This document shows, in pieces, positions 26,184 through 35,564 of a DNA stretch of 64,000 bases. The notes below the pieces were generated by a model that did not search any database, had not been told where the DNA came from, and saw nothing but the letters and a program-made list of their open reading frames with translations. Source of the DNA: Chitinophaga niabensis (GTDB lineage Bacteria > Bacteroidota > Bacteroidia > Chitinophagales > Chitinophagaceae); assembly GCF_039545795.1 (NCBI RefSeq), contig NZ_CP154260.1, positions 1,369,001 to 1,433,000 on the forward strand, read 5' to 3'. Each line of letters starts with the position of its first letter. The first letter of the stretch is position 1. Made by a program: the position numbers and the translations under genes.

Positions 26184-26963
26184 ATGATACTTACAGACAA
26201 AACAGCCGTGATCTACGGTGCAGGAGGTTCCCTTGGCGGTGCTGTAGCCAGGGCCTTTGCCCGTGAAGGTGCCAGGGTATTCCTGGCCGGCCGCACTCAA
26301 TCTTCGCTGGACACAGTAGCTAAAGACATCCTTGCTTTGGGCGGCAAGGCAGAAACGGCTCTTGTAGATGCGCTGGATGAAAAGGCCATTGCAGATTTTA
26401 CAGATGCGGTGGTGGCCAAAGCAGGAAGGATAGATATTTCCTTTAATGCCATTGGCCTGGAAGATGTACAGGGTATTCCTATCGTGGAGATGTCGTTGAA
26501 AGACTTTACGCAACCTATCCATGTGGCGATGCAAACACAATTCCTCACGGCTAAGGCGGCAGGTAAACACATGATCAAACAGAAGAGTGGTGTGATCCTG
26601 TCTATCTCTGCTACGCCGGCAGGTAAGGCTTATGCATTCGTTGGTGGTTTTGGACCGGCATGCAGTGCGCTGGAAGGTTTTTCCAGGAACCTGGCGGATG
26701 AACTGGGGCCATACGGCATCCGGGTAGTAGGCATCCGCTCAGCAGGATCTCCTGATTCCGCGGTGTTTCAGAAAGCAATGGAAGAGGAAGTTAAAGGCCC
26801 TGAACCTTATAACGCCATTCAGGCACTGATAGATGATACCATGCTGAAGAAATTACCATTGATGGCGGAGATAGCCAGCACAGCCGTATTCCTGGTTTCT
26901 GATCAGGCCAGTGGCATGACGGGTACGTTTGCGAATGTAACCTGTGGTACTACGCGGGATTAG
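26184..26963 (+). CDS. Short-chain dehydrogenase/reductase-like protein with non-canonical active site
   Basis: A 259-residue Rossmann protein of SDR shape. The cofactor motif GAGGSLGG is at about 12-19, AGR follows strand 2 (LAGRTQSSL), and FNAIG replaces the usual NNAG. At the expected YxxxK site the sequence reads FGPACSALEG, so Tyr is Phe and Lys is Cys; the rest of that helix (RNLADELGPYGIRVVGIR) is normal. Catalysis by the usual Tyr-Lys mechanism is therefore doubtful, and it may bind a nucleotide without acting as a dehydrogenase or use another mechanism. Its 3' end overlaps the convergent GNAT gene by 14 bases. Confidence 0.85.
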   Translation: MILTDKTAVIYGAGGSLGGAVARAFAREGARVFLAGRTQSSLDTVAKDILALGGKAETALVDALDEKAIADFTDAVVAKAGRIDISFNAIGLEDVQGIPIVEMSLKDFTQPIHVAMQTQFLTAKAAGKHMIKQKSGVILSISATPAGKAYAFVGGFGPACSALEGFSRNLADELGPYGIRVVGIRSAGSPDSAVFQKAMEEEVKGPEPYNAIQALIDDTMLKKLPLMAEIASTAVFLVSDQASGMTGTFANVTCGTTRD

Positions 26964-27426
26964 CAGGCCTGAGTTCCATATCATAACGGTGCATCCCCTC
27001 GCCGTAGGAGTTATTGGTTATCCTGATGGTCACAAATCCCAGTTTCTCAAAGAAAGAGAAAGAATGTTGTGTGGTATCAAGGTTAATAGTTACAGAGGGG
27101 AAGGCTTTTCTGATGGCTGTAATGCGGTGCAGGATCAGGGCTTTGCCAATGCCTTTTTTATGCAGGTGGTTGTGCACAAGGCCCCAGGTCATGGTGGCGC
27201 GTTGTTTATCAGGGTAGATGGAGAACCCGCCGCAGCCGATCACTTCATTATCCTGCTCTACCACAAAATATTGTTCGTCAGGCGCCTGTATCTTCTGTTC
27301 TTCCACATCCGTTAACCAGTTCTCGAAATCACTTAGTTCATGCGGCATGAAGAATTTTGGCATATTACTTTTAAAGGCATCTACACATGCCTGCCGGTCT
27401 GCCGCAGTATAAGGTCTGATAAGCAT
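26950..27426 (-). CDS. GNAT-family N-acetyltransferase
   Basis: 158 residues with the GNAT fold. Motif A/B is visible: ATMTWGLVHNHLHKKGIGKALILHRI, where KKGIGKAL is the acetyl-CoA pyrophosphate loop, then INLDTTQHSFSFFEKLGF as the C-terminal beta-bulge and helix. It transfers an acetyl group from acetyl-CoA to an amine; the substrate cannot be deduced. It converges on the SDR gene with a 14-base overlap at the 3' ends and lies 14 bases downstream of the methyltransferase gene on the same strand, so the two are probably co-transcribed. Confidence 0.9.
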   Translation of the reverse strand: MLIRPYTAADRQACVDAFKSNMPKFFMPHELSDFENWLTDVEEQKIQAPDEQYFVVEQDNEVIGCGGFSIYPDKQRATMTWGLVHNHLHKKGIGKALILHRITAIRKAFPSVTINLDTTQHSFSFFEKLGFVTIRITNNSYGEGMHRYDMELRPANPA

Positions 27427-27440
27427 AGTGCAAATTAAAG

Positions 27441-28067
27441 CTAAATTTTGGCCGCACGTACGATCAGTGTTTCCATTTTCCCTGCAGGCTCAGGCCTTTC
27501 AATAACGTGTATCCTGCCAAATCCGTTTTGTTCCAGCAATGCTGCCACATCTTCCTTTTCATACAAGCGAAAGCCATACTGCACAAAGGGTAAGGCCTGC
27601 ATCACAGAAGCCGGCCTGATGGCAATCACTATCTTTCCTCCCGGTTTTAATACCCTGCGTATCTCTGCAAGCTCTTTCTGCGGATGCTCCCAGAAGTAAA
27701 GTGTATTTACTGTAAATACGGTATCAAAGAGTGCATCAAACAAAGGCAGTTCATCAGAGGCAGCGGCAATGAACTCTGCCTGCCTTTTTTGAATAAAGCG
27801 GGTGTTCAGGGACCGGGCCTCTGCTACCATGGTCTCTGAAAAATCACAGCCGGTATATTTCACGGCAGGGGCGGAGGATAAAATATCCTTCACAAAAAAG
27901 CCATTTCCCATGCCGATCTCCAGGATCTGCTGATGGCTTTTTATTTCCAATGCAGCAATGGTATACTGGTTGATATGCAGATTTCCCTCATTCATCTTCA
28001 TACCCACCTCTTTCCCCAGATCGCCCACTGGTTTCCTCAATTGTGCAGCAATAGCTTTAACGTCCAT
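27441..28067 (-). CDS. Class I SAM-dependent methyltransferase
   Basis: 208 residues with the UbiE/MT11 type fold. Motif I is ILEIGMGNGFFVKDIL (about residue 50), the acidic end of strand 2 is GCDFSETMVAEAR, motif II/III appear as ALFDTVFTVNTLYFWEHPQKELAEIRRVLKPGGKIVIAIRP. Methylates an unknown small molecule. It is the first gene of a two-gene unit with the acetyltransferase. A GATATTTG box (28089-28082 on minus) could be its promoter -7 element. Confidence 0.92.
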   Translation of the reverse strand: MDVKAIAAQLRKPVGDLGKEVGMKMNEGNLHINQYTIAALEIKSHQQILEIGMGNGFFVKDILSSAPAVKYTGCDFSETMVAEARSLNTRFIQKRQAEFIAAASDELPLFDALFDTVFTVNTLYFWEHPQKELAEIRRVLKPGGKIVIAIRPASVMQALPFVQYGFRLYEKEDVAALLEQNGFGRIHVIERPEPAGKMETLIVRAAKI

Positions 28068-28170
28068 TTTTTTTATGCAAATATCTGTACCATAACACAG
28101 AAGAAATTGTAAAAAACCGACAGTTATGGGCGTGGCACCATTTTTGGAACCTTAATCAAAAATAACGACC

Positions 28171-28494
28171 ATGAGCAAGATCCGCATATCATTTATTGCT
28201 GCCCTGGTGGGCGCAGCAACTACCTTTACCAGCCTGAACGGTATGGCACAGGGCATTGACACTACTGTTAAAAAAGTAGGTAAGGCTATTGATACCACTG
28301 CTAAAAAGGTAGGTAATAAAACAGCTTCTACAGCTGTTAAAGGCGTATCCGCCATTAAGGATAAGATCTACAAAGGCAAACAGGCTCCGGGAGGAGAGGT
28401 GGTTTATATTGATAATAAAGACCGCAAGTATTATGTAGATAAAAAAGGGAAGAAGATCTATCTGAAACCATCTCAGATAAAGGATAAAGAATAA
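28171..28494 (+). CDS. Small secreted Lys-rich protein, unknown function
   Basis: 107 residues with an N-terminal signal peptide (about 1-26, ending GMAQ). The mature part is very basic and starts with a near-repeat (IDTTVKKVGKA, IDTTAKKVGNK) likely to form amphipathic helices, followed by a short beta-type segment (GGEVVYIDNKDRKYYVDKKGKKIYL). It is divergent from the methyltransferase gene and stands alone, with a box CATTTTTG (28139-28146) as possible -7 element. I do not recognise the family. Its stop codon lies inside a long terminator stem. Confidence 0.7.
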   Translation: MSKIRISFIAALVGAATTFTSLNGMAQGIDTTVKKVGKAIDTTAKKVGNKTASTAVKGVSAIKDKIYKGKQAPGGEVVYIDNKDRKYYVDKKGKKIYLKPSQIKDKE

Positions 28495-28532
28495 TAAAAA
28501 AGGCCCGTAACTCACGGGCCTTTTTTATTATT
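28490..28532. terminator. Strong bidirectional terminator, 19-bp perfect stem
   Basis: Arms at 28490-28508 and 28514-28532 are perfectly complementary around AACTC, with core GGCCCGT/ACGGGCC and A/T tracts on both sides. It serves the small secreted protein gene (+), whose TAA lies in the left arm, and the SusD gene (-). Confidence 0.95.
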
Positions 28533-28542
28533 GGTAAATGAA

Positions 28543-30204
28543 TTACCAACCCGGATTTTGTGGTGCCAGTGCAGGGTTACGCTGTATCTGCGTCAACGGC
28601 ACCGGGAAGAGATAATGTTTGGGGGCAACAAATTGTCTTCCTGTCATTACAATAATATAACCATTAGCATCGGCTGCCAGGTTGCTTACCTGTGAAGGCA
28701 CTGCTGCCAGGGACTTCTTCATACCTTTTACATCTGCGGCCAGGAGGCTGCCCTGCTTCCAGCGGATGATATCATACCATCTTTGCCCTTCCCGCGCCAG
28801 TTCCACTCTTCTTTCCCTTCTGATCTCCGTTCTGAGGTCCAGGCCATCTGCAGCGAGTTCTGTGATCACCATTCTTTTCATACCAACCCTGTCGCGTAAT
28901 TTATTGATGGTGAGATCGAGGTCTGCCTGTGTAAGTGTGCCCTGTTCCATTTTAGCTTCCGCATAGGTGAGTAATATTTCTGCAAGGCGGAGTACATGAA
29001 TATCGTTCTGATCTTTTGAAACGGCCGCAACAGTGCTTATTTCCACATATTTGGTAAAGTAATAACCGGTGATGGTTACACAACCCAGCTTATCAGAAAC
29101 AAACTTCGGTGCGGTGAAGATACCTGCATTGGTATTGGCAGGGTTACCATCTTTTTTACCACCCCATGCCGCGCCTGGTGCCAGGATGGTTTGTTTCATC
29201 CGGGGATCGCGGTTAGCGAATATATTAGCATAAGTGTCTTCTTTGTAAAGCGGTGATCTGTCAATAGGCAGGCCATCGGTACACAGATAAGCATCCACCA
29301 GGGATTTAGTGGGATTATACCGGGATGCCTGGTCAGGTACCTGTGTTTCCCGGCTGATGTTATGCATGCTCACATCTGTGAGGTTGATACGGGCTGCGAT
29401 AGTTTCTTTATTGGCACCTGCAGAGAGTTTACCGGCGTAAGTGAACAGGGTGTAATAATCCACCGCTGGTTTGCCGGTTGAATAGAGGGAGTATACACCC
29501 AGGTCCATTACATCTTTCGCTGCTTTTTCAGCTACATCCCACCTGCTGTCATATAAAGCCATACGGGCCTTGAAACCTAAGGCCACACCTTTGCTGAAGC
29601 GGCCCAGATTGGCGCCGGTCTGCGGGGCTTTCTGCATTTGTGCAGCTGCTTCTTCCAGTTCTTTGAGGATGAAATCAATGATCTCTTTGCGGGTATTACG
29701 CGGGCCGTACAGTTCATCGATCTTTAAAGGTTTGGTGGTCAGCGGCAGGTCGCCGAAATAGGAAACCAGGTTCATATACATATAAGCCCTGATAGTCCTG
29801 GCTTCGCCGGCCATCTGATCTTTTACTGCCTGTGGAACGGTAGTGGCTTTTTCATAATTGGCCAGGAAAACATTACACTGGCGGATACCGGAATACTGGC
29901 TTACCCATTCTGCGTTCACGGAAGAAAGGTCCGGATCAAAGTTACCACTGCCGAAGATGCGGTAAGCATCGCCGGTGCTGGAGTTGATGCTGTTATCGCC
30001 CATCTGGTCCATCGCCACTGTGTTGTTGTTCTTCACGTTGGCATACAAGGCTTTCAGCGCAAGGGTAAGTTGTTCCTCTGTTGTCCAGAAATTGGCATCT
30101 GAAATGGCATCCAGTGGTGCACGGTCCAGGAAACCTTTTCTGCAGGAGCTTGGAATGATAAGAAGTGAAACGGATATATAGAGAAGTATCTTTTTCATGA
30201 TCAT
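28543..30204 (-). CDS. SusD/RagB-family nutrient-binding lipoprotein (locus B)
   Basis: A 553-residue SusD. The lipobox is LIIPSSC (Cys21 from the first ATG at 30204; an ATG at 30198 would shorten it by two residues), followed by RKGFLDRAPLDAISDANFW. Family blocks include ARTIRAYMYMNLVSYFGDLPL, HVLRLAEILLTYAEAKMEQ and RRVELAREGQRWYDIIRWK. Its ATG overlaps the TGA of the susC gene by four bases (ATGA), so the pair is translationally coupled. It ends the locus and is followed by a strong terminator. No degrading enzyme is encoded with it. Confidence 0.95.
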   Translation of the reverse strand: MIMKKILLYISVSLLIIPSSCRKGFLDRAPLDAISDANFWTTEEQLTLALKALYANVKNNNTVAMDQMGDNSINSSTGDAYRIFGSGNFDPDLSSVNAEWVSQYSGIRQCNVFLANYEKATTVPQAVKDQMAGEARTIRAYMYMNLVSYFGDLPLTTKPLKIDELYGPRNTRKEIIDFILKELEEAAAQMQKAPQTGANLGRFSKGVALGFKARMALYDSRWDVAEKAAKDVMDLGVYSLYSTGKPAVDYYTLFTYAGKLSAGANKETIAARINLTDVSMHNISRETQVPDQASRYNPTKSLVDAYLCTDGLPIDRSPLYKEDTYANIFANRDPRMKQTILAPGAAWGGKKDGNPANTNAGIFTAPKFVSDKLGCVTITGYYFTKYVEISTVAAVSKDQNDIHVLRLAEILLTYAEAKMEQGTLTQADLDLTINKLRDRVGMKRMVITELAADGLDLRTEIRRERRVELAREGQRWYDIIRWKQGSLLAADVKGMKKSLAAVPSQVSNLAADANGYIIVMTGRQFVAPKHYLFPVPLTQIQRNPALAPQNPGW

Positions 30205-33200
30205 TTAAAATTGATGTTTAAACCAAATACAAATGTTTTAACCTGTGGGTAGAAACCGCCTAAGCTCACGGGTGTTTCCGGGTCATATCCGTAGAAGAAA
30301 TCAGATTTAGTGAGCAGGTTGTCCGCAGAGAAATAAGCCCTTAAACGGTCTATCCTGTAACGTTCTGTGATCCTTTTCGGAATGATATAACCCACTTGTA
30401 TGTTCTTTAACCGCAGGTAAGCTGCATTCTCCAGCCAGAAGGTGGAAAGGCGCTGGTTATAGGAATAACCATAGGTTAACCTGGGATAGCTGGCACCTGT
30501 GTTGGTGGGCGTCCATCTGTCCAGGTGGATCTTTTGCGGATTGGAACTTTCATTGATGAAAGCATGCCTTGCCGCACCGGCGATATAACCGTTTGCTTCC
30601 CCTACACCCTGCAAAAAGAAGCTCAGGTCAAAACCTTTATACTGGCCGTTGGCTTTAAAACCATAAGTATAACGGGGAATGGCGCTGCCGATCACCTGTC
30701 TGTCGTCTGCAGCCGTGATCTTTTTATCACCGTTCAGGTCTTTGTAGATGATATCGCCCGGTTGCATGGGATAGCTGGCATCATAAGGGAAGTTAGGTGT
30801 GTATTTTTTAGTGACATCGTCATACGTATAATCGGAGATCTGTGAAATGCGCTCTGCTACAAAGCCATAGAATGCATCAATAGGCTGCCCTACCGTTCTG
30901 ATCTGATCCGCTACCGTAGCAGGGGCATTTCCCAGGCTCAGTACTTTATTCCGTACATCAGAGATATTAGCGCTTACGCCGTAAGAGAAATCCTTGATAT
31001 TGTCCTGCCAGCCTACCTGCAGTTCCCATCCTTTATTCTGTACTTTACCGGCATTCTGCGGAGGGTAGGAGCCACTCAGACCTAAAACATCCGGTAAAGG
31101 AACTTTCAGCAGGATGTCGTTTGTATTGTTGATGTAATAATCTGCAGTTACGCTTAAACGATTGTCCAGCATGGCGAGATCAATACCAAGATCCTGTTTT
31201 ACCACGGATTCCCAGGTGAGCAGTTCATTGGGAATGCCGGTCTGGCGATAACCTACGGTGAGGATATTACCAATGGGCTCTGTTGCAACAGAACCGATAG
31301 AGGAGAGGTAAGCAAAATCTGCGCCCACTTTGTCGTTGCCCTGTGTGCCATAAGAGGCCCTGATCTTACCAAAACTGATGACGCTTTTCAGCGGCTGAAA
31401 GAATTTTTCGTTGGAGAACACCCATCCGGCAGAACCAGCGAAGAACCAGTTCCAGCGAAGATCCGGTGCAAAACGGGAAGACCCATCGTACCGGAAGTTC
31501 CCTTCCAATAAATACTTATCGTTATAACTGTAATTCACCCTGCCAAAAACGGATTGAAGGGCGTTTTGATTGGCGTCAGAGTTGTTCAGCGGGTTCAGGG
31601 TACCCAGGTTAATGCTGCCCAGGTCCTGCGTAGGCAGGTTGGTTCTGCTGGTGCTGAAGTTGCGTCCCACGCTTTCTTCGGAAGAAGCGGCAGCCAATGC
31701 TTTCACGTAATGTTTGCCGGCAAAGGTCTTTTCATATTCCGCCATACCTATCACAGTTTGATAGTAAGCTGTGTAATCGCGGTTATCTATCTTATTAGGA
31801 TTATTGGTCTGGTAGATCAGGGAGTTGTCGATCGGACTGTAGTAGTTGATGGTTTTAGTAAAGATCTCACGGAAAGAGTTTGATTTTACCAGGCCGTACT
31901 GCCCGCGTAACCTGAATTCTTTTGTGATGTTTAAAGTGGCCTGGATATTACCGGTGATCTCCTGTGAAGTGAAGTAATTTGTACCACCATCCGTAACCAC
32001 TGCAATAGGGTTTTGTGATCCGCCCAGGTAACCCCAGCCGCCTGTTGTAAAGCGTATGGGCACTAATGGAGAGATCTGATGAGCAGAATAGATGGGGCCG
32101 GCATCTCCGTCAACATCTGAGCTGGAACCGATCTGGTTCCTGTCTATATAACCCAGGTTAGCATCCAGCTGCAGTACATCAAACAAAGTGGTGTTGATCC
32201 TTAAACGTACGTTCTGCCTTTTTGAATCGAAGTTATCGCCCGTGATCAGGCCGCCCTGTTTTAACAGGGAGTAGGAGAGATAATAATTGATATTATTGGC
32301 ACCACCGGATAAATTAAGCATATGACTTTGCTGTGGCGCATTGGATTTATACATTTCTTTCACCCAATTGGTATTGGCATAATAGTTCTTATCAGAACCA
32401 TCCTTTGCGATCTGTATCTGCGCATCTGTATAAGTAGGGTTGGCGCCTGCATTCACCTTGGCTTCATTCAGGAGTGTCATGTAATCCACAGAACCCAGGA
32501 AGTCCGGCAATGCCGTTGGTGTCTGCAGCCCGAAGTAGTTGTTGTAGCTCAGCACCGGTTTCGCATTGTTCTTTCCCTTTTTAGTGGTCACGAGGATTAC
32601 GCCGTTGGCACCCCGTACACCATAAATGGAAGAGGAGGCTGCATCTTTCAGTACCGTGATGGTTTCAACATCTTCAGGGTTGAGGATATTGATATTGCCA
32701 CTGGGGATACCATCTATCACCAGCAGGGGGCTGGCATCATTGAGCGTACCTATACCGCGGATGCGGATGGTGCCGCCGCCGCCACCGGGTATACCGGTAG
32801 AATTTACCACGGTAACACCGGGCATTTGGCCTTGCAATGCAGAGCCTACAGATGTAGCAGGGCGGCCTTTGAAATCTTCGCTGCTTACGGTGCTCAGTGC
32901 ACCGGTTAAATTGGCTTTCTTTTGTGTGCCATAACCTACTACCACTACGGCATCGAGATTGGTAGTGCCAGGCTTCAAGGTCACGGCATAGTTTTGTTTA
33001 CTGTCTACTGTAATGATCTGCGGGTCATAGCCCATCATGATCACCTGCAGTTTATCACCTGCTATTGCATCAATTTTGAACGCACCGGTTTCATCTGTGA
33101 TAACAGATTTACTGGTCGTCTGATTCAATATCCTGGCACCCGGAATGCCGCTGCCATTCTCATCCGTGATCTTGCCCGTGATCTCTGCTCTTTGCAGCGG

Positions 33201-33536
33201 TGCTTTTCTTTTTACAACAATTGTTTTGTTATTGATGGTGTAGGTGAGGGGCTGCCCTTCAAAACATTTGTTCAAAACTTCCTCAATAGAGGCATCCCTG
33301 ATGTATACGGTTACCGGCTTTGCGTCTGCCAGCATTTCCGTGTTGAGTAAAAAATCATAACCCGTTTGTTTCCTGATCTCTTTAAAGATCTCTTTTAGAG
33401 ATGCCTGCGTTTCGAAAAGACTGATCTTCTGTGCATAGGCTACCGCACTTACCTGTATGGACAGGAAGAACATCAGGGCCATAGTTATTTTCATAACCCT
33501 GAACGCCTTAAATGAAAAATGACGAACTCTGAGCAT
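30201..33536 (-). CDS. SusC/RagA-family TonB-linked outer-membrane channel with STN domain (locus B)
   Basis: 1111 residues. The signal region ends near residue 36 (SAVAYAQ), then STN domain about 40-108, carboxypeptidase-like domain 118-190, SusC signature LDAVVVVGYGTQKK at 194-207, plug (VRGIGTLNDASPLLVIDGIP) and barrel ending FGLNINFK. The STN domain fits signal transfer to the FecR encoded 56 bases upstream. This short fecR-susC gap lacks the hairpin and the leader element seen at the other three loci, and the sigma gene is divergent rather than co-linear. Confidence 0.96.
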   Translation of the reverse strand: MLRVRHFSFKAFRVMKITMALMFFLSIQVSAVAYAQKISLFETQASLKEIFKEIRKQTGYDFLLNTEMLADAKPVTVYIRDASIEEVLNKCFEGQPLTYTINNKTIVVKRKAPLQRAEITGKITDENGSGIPGARILNQTTSKSVITDETGAFKIDAIAGDKLQVIMMGYDPQIITVDSKQNYAVTLKPGTTNLDAVVVVGYGTQKKANLTGALSTVSSEDFKGRPATSVGSALQGQMPGVTVVNSTGIPGGGGGTIRIRGIGTLNDASPLLVIDGIPSGNINILNPEDVETITVLKDAASSSIYGVRGANGVILVTTKKGKNNAKPVLSYNNYFGLQTPTALPDFLGSVDYMTLLNEAKVNAGANPTYTDAQIQIAKDGSDKNYYANTNWVKEMYKSNAPQQSHMLNLSGGANNINYYLSYSLLKQGGLITGDNFDSKRQNVRLRINTTLFDVLQLDANLGYIDRNQIGSSSDVDGDAGPIYSAHQISPLVPIRFTTGGWGYLGGSQNPIAVVTDGGTNYFTSQEITGNIQATLNITKEFRLRGQYGLVKSNSFREIFTKTINYYSPIDNSLIYQTNNPNKIDNRDYTAYYQTVIGMAEYEKTFAGKHYVKALAAASSEESVGRNFSTSRTNLPTQDLGSINLGTLNPLNNSDANQNALQSVFGRVNYSYNDKYLLEGNFRYDGSSRFAPDLRWNWFFAGSAGWVFSNEKFFQPLKSVISFGKIRASYGTQGNDKVGADFAYLSSIGSVATEPIGNILTVGYRQTGIPNELLTWESVVKQDLGIDLAMLDNRLSVTADYYINNTNDILLKVPLPDVLGLSGSYPPQNAGKVQNKGWELQVGWQDNIKDFSYGVSANISDVRNKVLSLGNAPATVADQIRTVGQPIDAFYGFVAERISQISDYTYDDVTKKYTPNFPYDASYPMQPGDIIYKDLNGDKKITAADDRQVIGSAIPRYTYGFKANGQYKGFDLSFFLQGVGEANGYIAGAARHAFINESSNPQKIHLDRWTPTNTGASYPRLTYGYSYNQRLSTFWLENAAYLRLKNIQVGYIIPKRITERYRIDRLRAYFSADNLLTKSDFFYGYDPETPVSLGGFYPQVKTFVFGLNINFK

Positions 33537-33592
33537 AAAGTTAAATTTGATCTGATTTAGTATTTTGACAAGGTGTGAGCTGTGAGCTATGA

Positions 33593-34723
33593 TCAGTTAA
33601 TGACGGTGATGTGCCTGTCTTCTATTTTAAATTGTACAGTTCCGGTCAATGACAGCATATTCAGTACATCGGATACATTTTTGAACCTGGATATAACACC
33701 CATGTAGGACAAGTTGCTGTTCTTGTTACTATATTGGATATCTACGTTATACCACCTGGATATTTTGCGCATAACGGAGGCCAGTTCTTCATCATTGAAA
33801 TTGAAGTAACCGTTCTTCCAGGCGAGTACCTGATCAGTATCTGCAATTCTTACTTTAAATCCTGCAGCCTGCGTATAGAGGCCCTGCTGCCCGGGTTTTA
33901 AGATCACTTCACTGGTGCCGCTGCTGAGTTTAACCTTTCCTTCCAGCAGGGTGGTGTTGATATTGGCTTCATCCTTATAGGCCATTATATTGAAATGTGT
34001 ACCCAGAACTTCTACCTGCATGTCCCTCACTTTTACCAGGAAGGGTTGTTTGCTTTTAGCCACTTCGAAGTAAGCTTCTCCATCCAGTTCCACTATTCTT
34101 TCTTTTCCGTTCATTTGCGTGGGAAATCTGAATGAGGTGGCTGCGTTCAGCCATACTTTACTGCCATCCGGGAGGTTCAGGCTATATTGACCGCCTCTTG
34201 GGATATTGATGGTGTTGTAAATAACTTCGTTGGCATCAGCCCCCATTTCCTCATAAGTGAGTTGTCCGTTAGTGGTTTTGCTGATCACGGTAACTCCCTG
34301 CTGCGCGATCTTTCCTTTAATACTATCATTCAGTTCCACTACACTGCCATCGCCTAAAATGAGCACTGCTTTATTACTACCGGGTTGAATATCATGTTTA
34401 ACAGCAGTAGCGGGTGGGAGGGAAGCAGTCGCCGGTTGCTTATTTCCTTCCCTTAACAACATAAACCCGCTTACCACTACGGCAGACAACATGGCTGCTG
34501 CTACAGCATACCTCTTCCATGGGAACAGGGGTTTTACCTTTTCCCTTTCTGCAATGCTATTTAATAATTTACCATATATTTTAGCTTGAAGTTGATCATC
34601 TTTATAGTCAGTTTCAGACAATGAGAAGTCATCTTTGTATTGCTCCAGCAGTACCAGCTCTTCCGGACTGCATTCATTGTTTAAATATTTTTCATATAAG
34701 ATGATGTATTCTTCTTTCGTCAT
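33593..34723 (-). CDS. FecR-family anti-sigma factor (locus B)
   Basis: 376 residues. N-terminal cytoplasmic part about 1-68, one membrane helix about 69-90 (KRYAVAAAMLSAVVVSGFMLL), FecR domain about 170-280 (YSLNLPDGSKVWLNAATSFRFP, VELDGEAYFEVAKSKQPFLV, VLGTHFNIMAYKDEANINTTLLEGKVKL), and C-terminal DUF4974 region (NDEELASVMRKISRWYNVDIQY). It passes the signal from the SusC transducer to its sigma factor. It is divergent from that sigma gene (155 bases between starts) and co-directional with susC. Confidence 0.94.
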   Translation of the reverse strand: MTKEEYIILYEKYLNNECSPEELVLLEQYKDDFSLSETDYKDDQLQAKIYGKLLNSIAEREKVKPLFPWKRYAVAAAMLSAVVVSGFMLLREGNKQPATASLPPATAVKHDIQPGSNKAVLILGDGSVVELNDSIKGKIAQQGVTVISKTTNGQLTYEEMGADANEVIYNTINIPRGGQYSLNLPDGSKVWLNAATSFRFPTQMNGKERIVELDGEAYFEVAKSKQPFLVKVRDMQVEVLGTHFNIMAYKDEANINTTLLEGKVKLSSGTSEVILKPGQQGLYTQAAGFKVRIADTDQVLAWKNGYFNFNDEELASVMRKISRWYNVDIQYSNKNSNLSYMGVISRFKNVSDVLNMLSLTGTVQFKIEDRHITVIN

Positions 34724-34791
34724 GTGGCAGGCTTTATATCTCTATAGAGACAATTACTTTTCCTGACACACATACTTTTTTAAAAAAAATC

Positions 34792-34867
34792 TATATTTTG
34801 TCGGCACAACCTCTTCCTTAACGTACAGTTCATTTTAATTTAACACGGGGCGTAATTATATTTTGTC
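34792..34867 (+). repeat. 11-bp direct repeat in the fecR/sigma divergent region
   Basis: TATATTTTGTC occurs at 34792-34802 and again at 34857-34867, 65 bases apart, in the 155-base gap between divergent fecR and sigma genes. Both resemble a -7 promoter box for plus-strand transcription; the second lies 12 bases before the sigma ATG. Confidence 0.55.
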
Positions 34868-34878
34868 AATTTTGAGGC

Positions 34879-35454
34879 ATGAACATGATTGATGCTAATT
34901 CAGCGGATGCTGATATATGGCTTGCTGTCAGAAATGAAGATAAAGCAGCTTTCAACCTGCTGTTCAACCGTTACTGGGGGCGGTTGTATCAAACTGCCTT
35001 ATCCCTGCTCGGAGATAATGAGGCCAGCGAGGAAATAGTGCATGATGTTTTCCTTAATATATGGCTCAAAAGAAATACGCTGGATATAACGGACTTTAAG
35101 AATTATCTCATCTCTGCCACCCGTTATCATATATACAGAGAATTAAAAGCAAAGAAAGCAACACAGGAATTACCAGCGGAATACAGTGGATCGTTCAGTT
35201 TTAATTATGCGGAAGAAAAATTATCTGAACAAACCTTCCGGGAACAATTAAGTTTTTACCTGGGCGCATTACCTAAACGCTGTAAAGAGATCTTCCTGTT
35301 AAGCAGGCAGGAGAACCTGAGCAACCAGGAGATTGCAGACAGGTTGAATATATCTAAAAGAAGTGTGGAGAATCAGATCACACATGCCTTGCAGTATCTG
35401 CGGGTTAACCTCAAGAATTTTTTTCTGCTGTTTATCTTGCTGGATATAAAATAA
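34879..35454 (+). CDS. ECF RNA polymerase sigma factor (locus B, divergent)
   Basis: 191 residues. Region 2 about 22-95 (AFNLLFNRYWGRLYQTALSLLG, SEEIVHDVFLNIWLKR) and region 4 about 120-175 (LPKRCKEIFLLSRQENLSNQEIADRLNISKRSVENQI). A hydrophobic tail (NFFLLFILLDIK) closes the protein, an addition that could contact the membrane or FecR. It starts with ATG and is transcribed away from its fecR and susCD genes, unlike the sigma genes of loci A and C. It should activate transcription of locus B when released by FecR. Confidence 0.93.
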   Translation: MNMIDANSADADIWLAVRNEDKAAFNLLFNRYWGRLYQTALSLLGDNEASEEIVHDVFLNIWLKRNTLDITDFKNYLISATRYHIYRELKAKKATQELPAEYSGSFSFNYAEEKLSEQTFREQLSFYLGALPKRCKEIFLLSRQENLSNQEIADRLNISKRSVENQITHALQYLRVNLKNFFLLFILLDIK

Positions 35455-35564
35455 GCACCTGCTTAAAACAGCGATAACACGATGGTAGCTTTGTTTTTTA
35501 ACCACTCACCATTACACCGGAGATCCGGCTGAAGTAAGTCCTCTTTTTTATATATTTTCGCTGC

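Noticed and set aside
34792..34802. First TATATTTTGTC copy as a definite promoter
   Set aside because: The box has one base too many between TA and TTTG and there is no -33 match, so only the direct repeat is reported.
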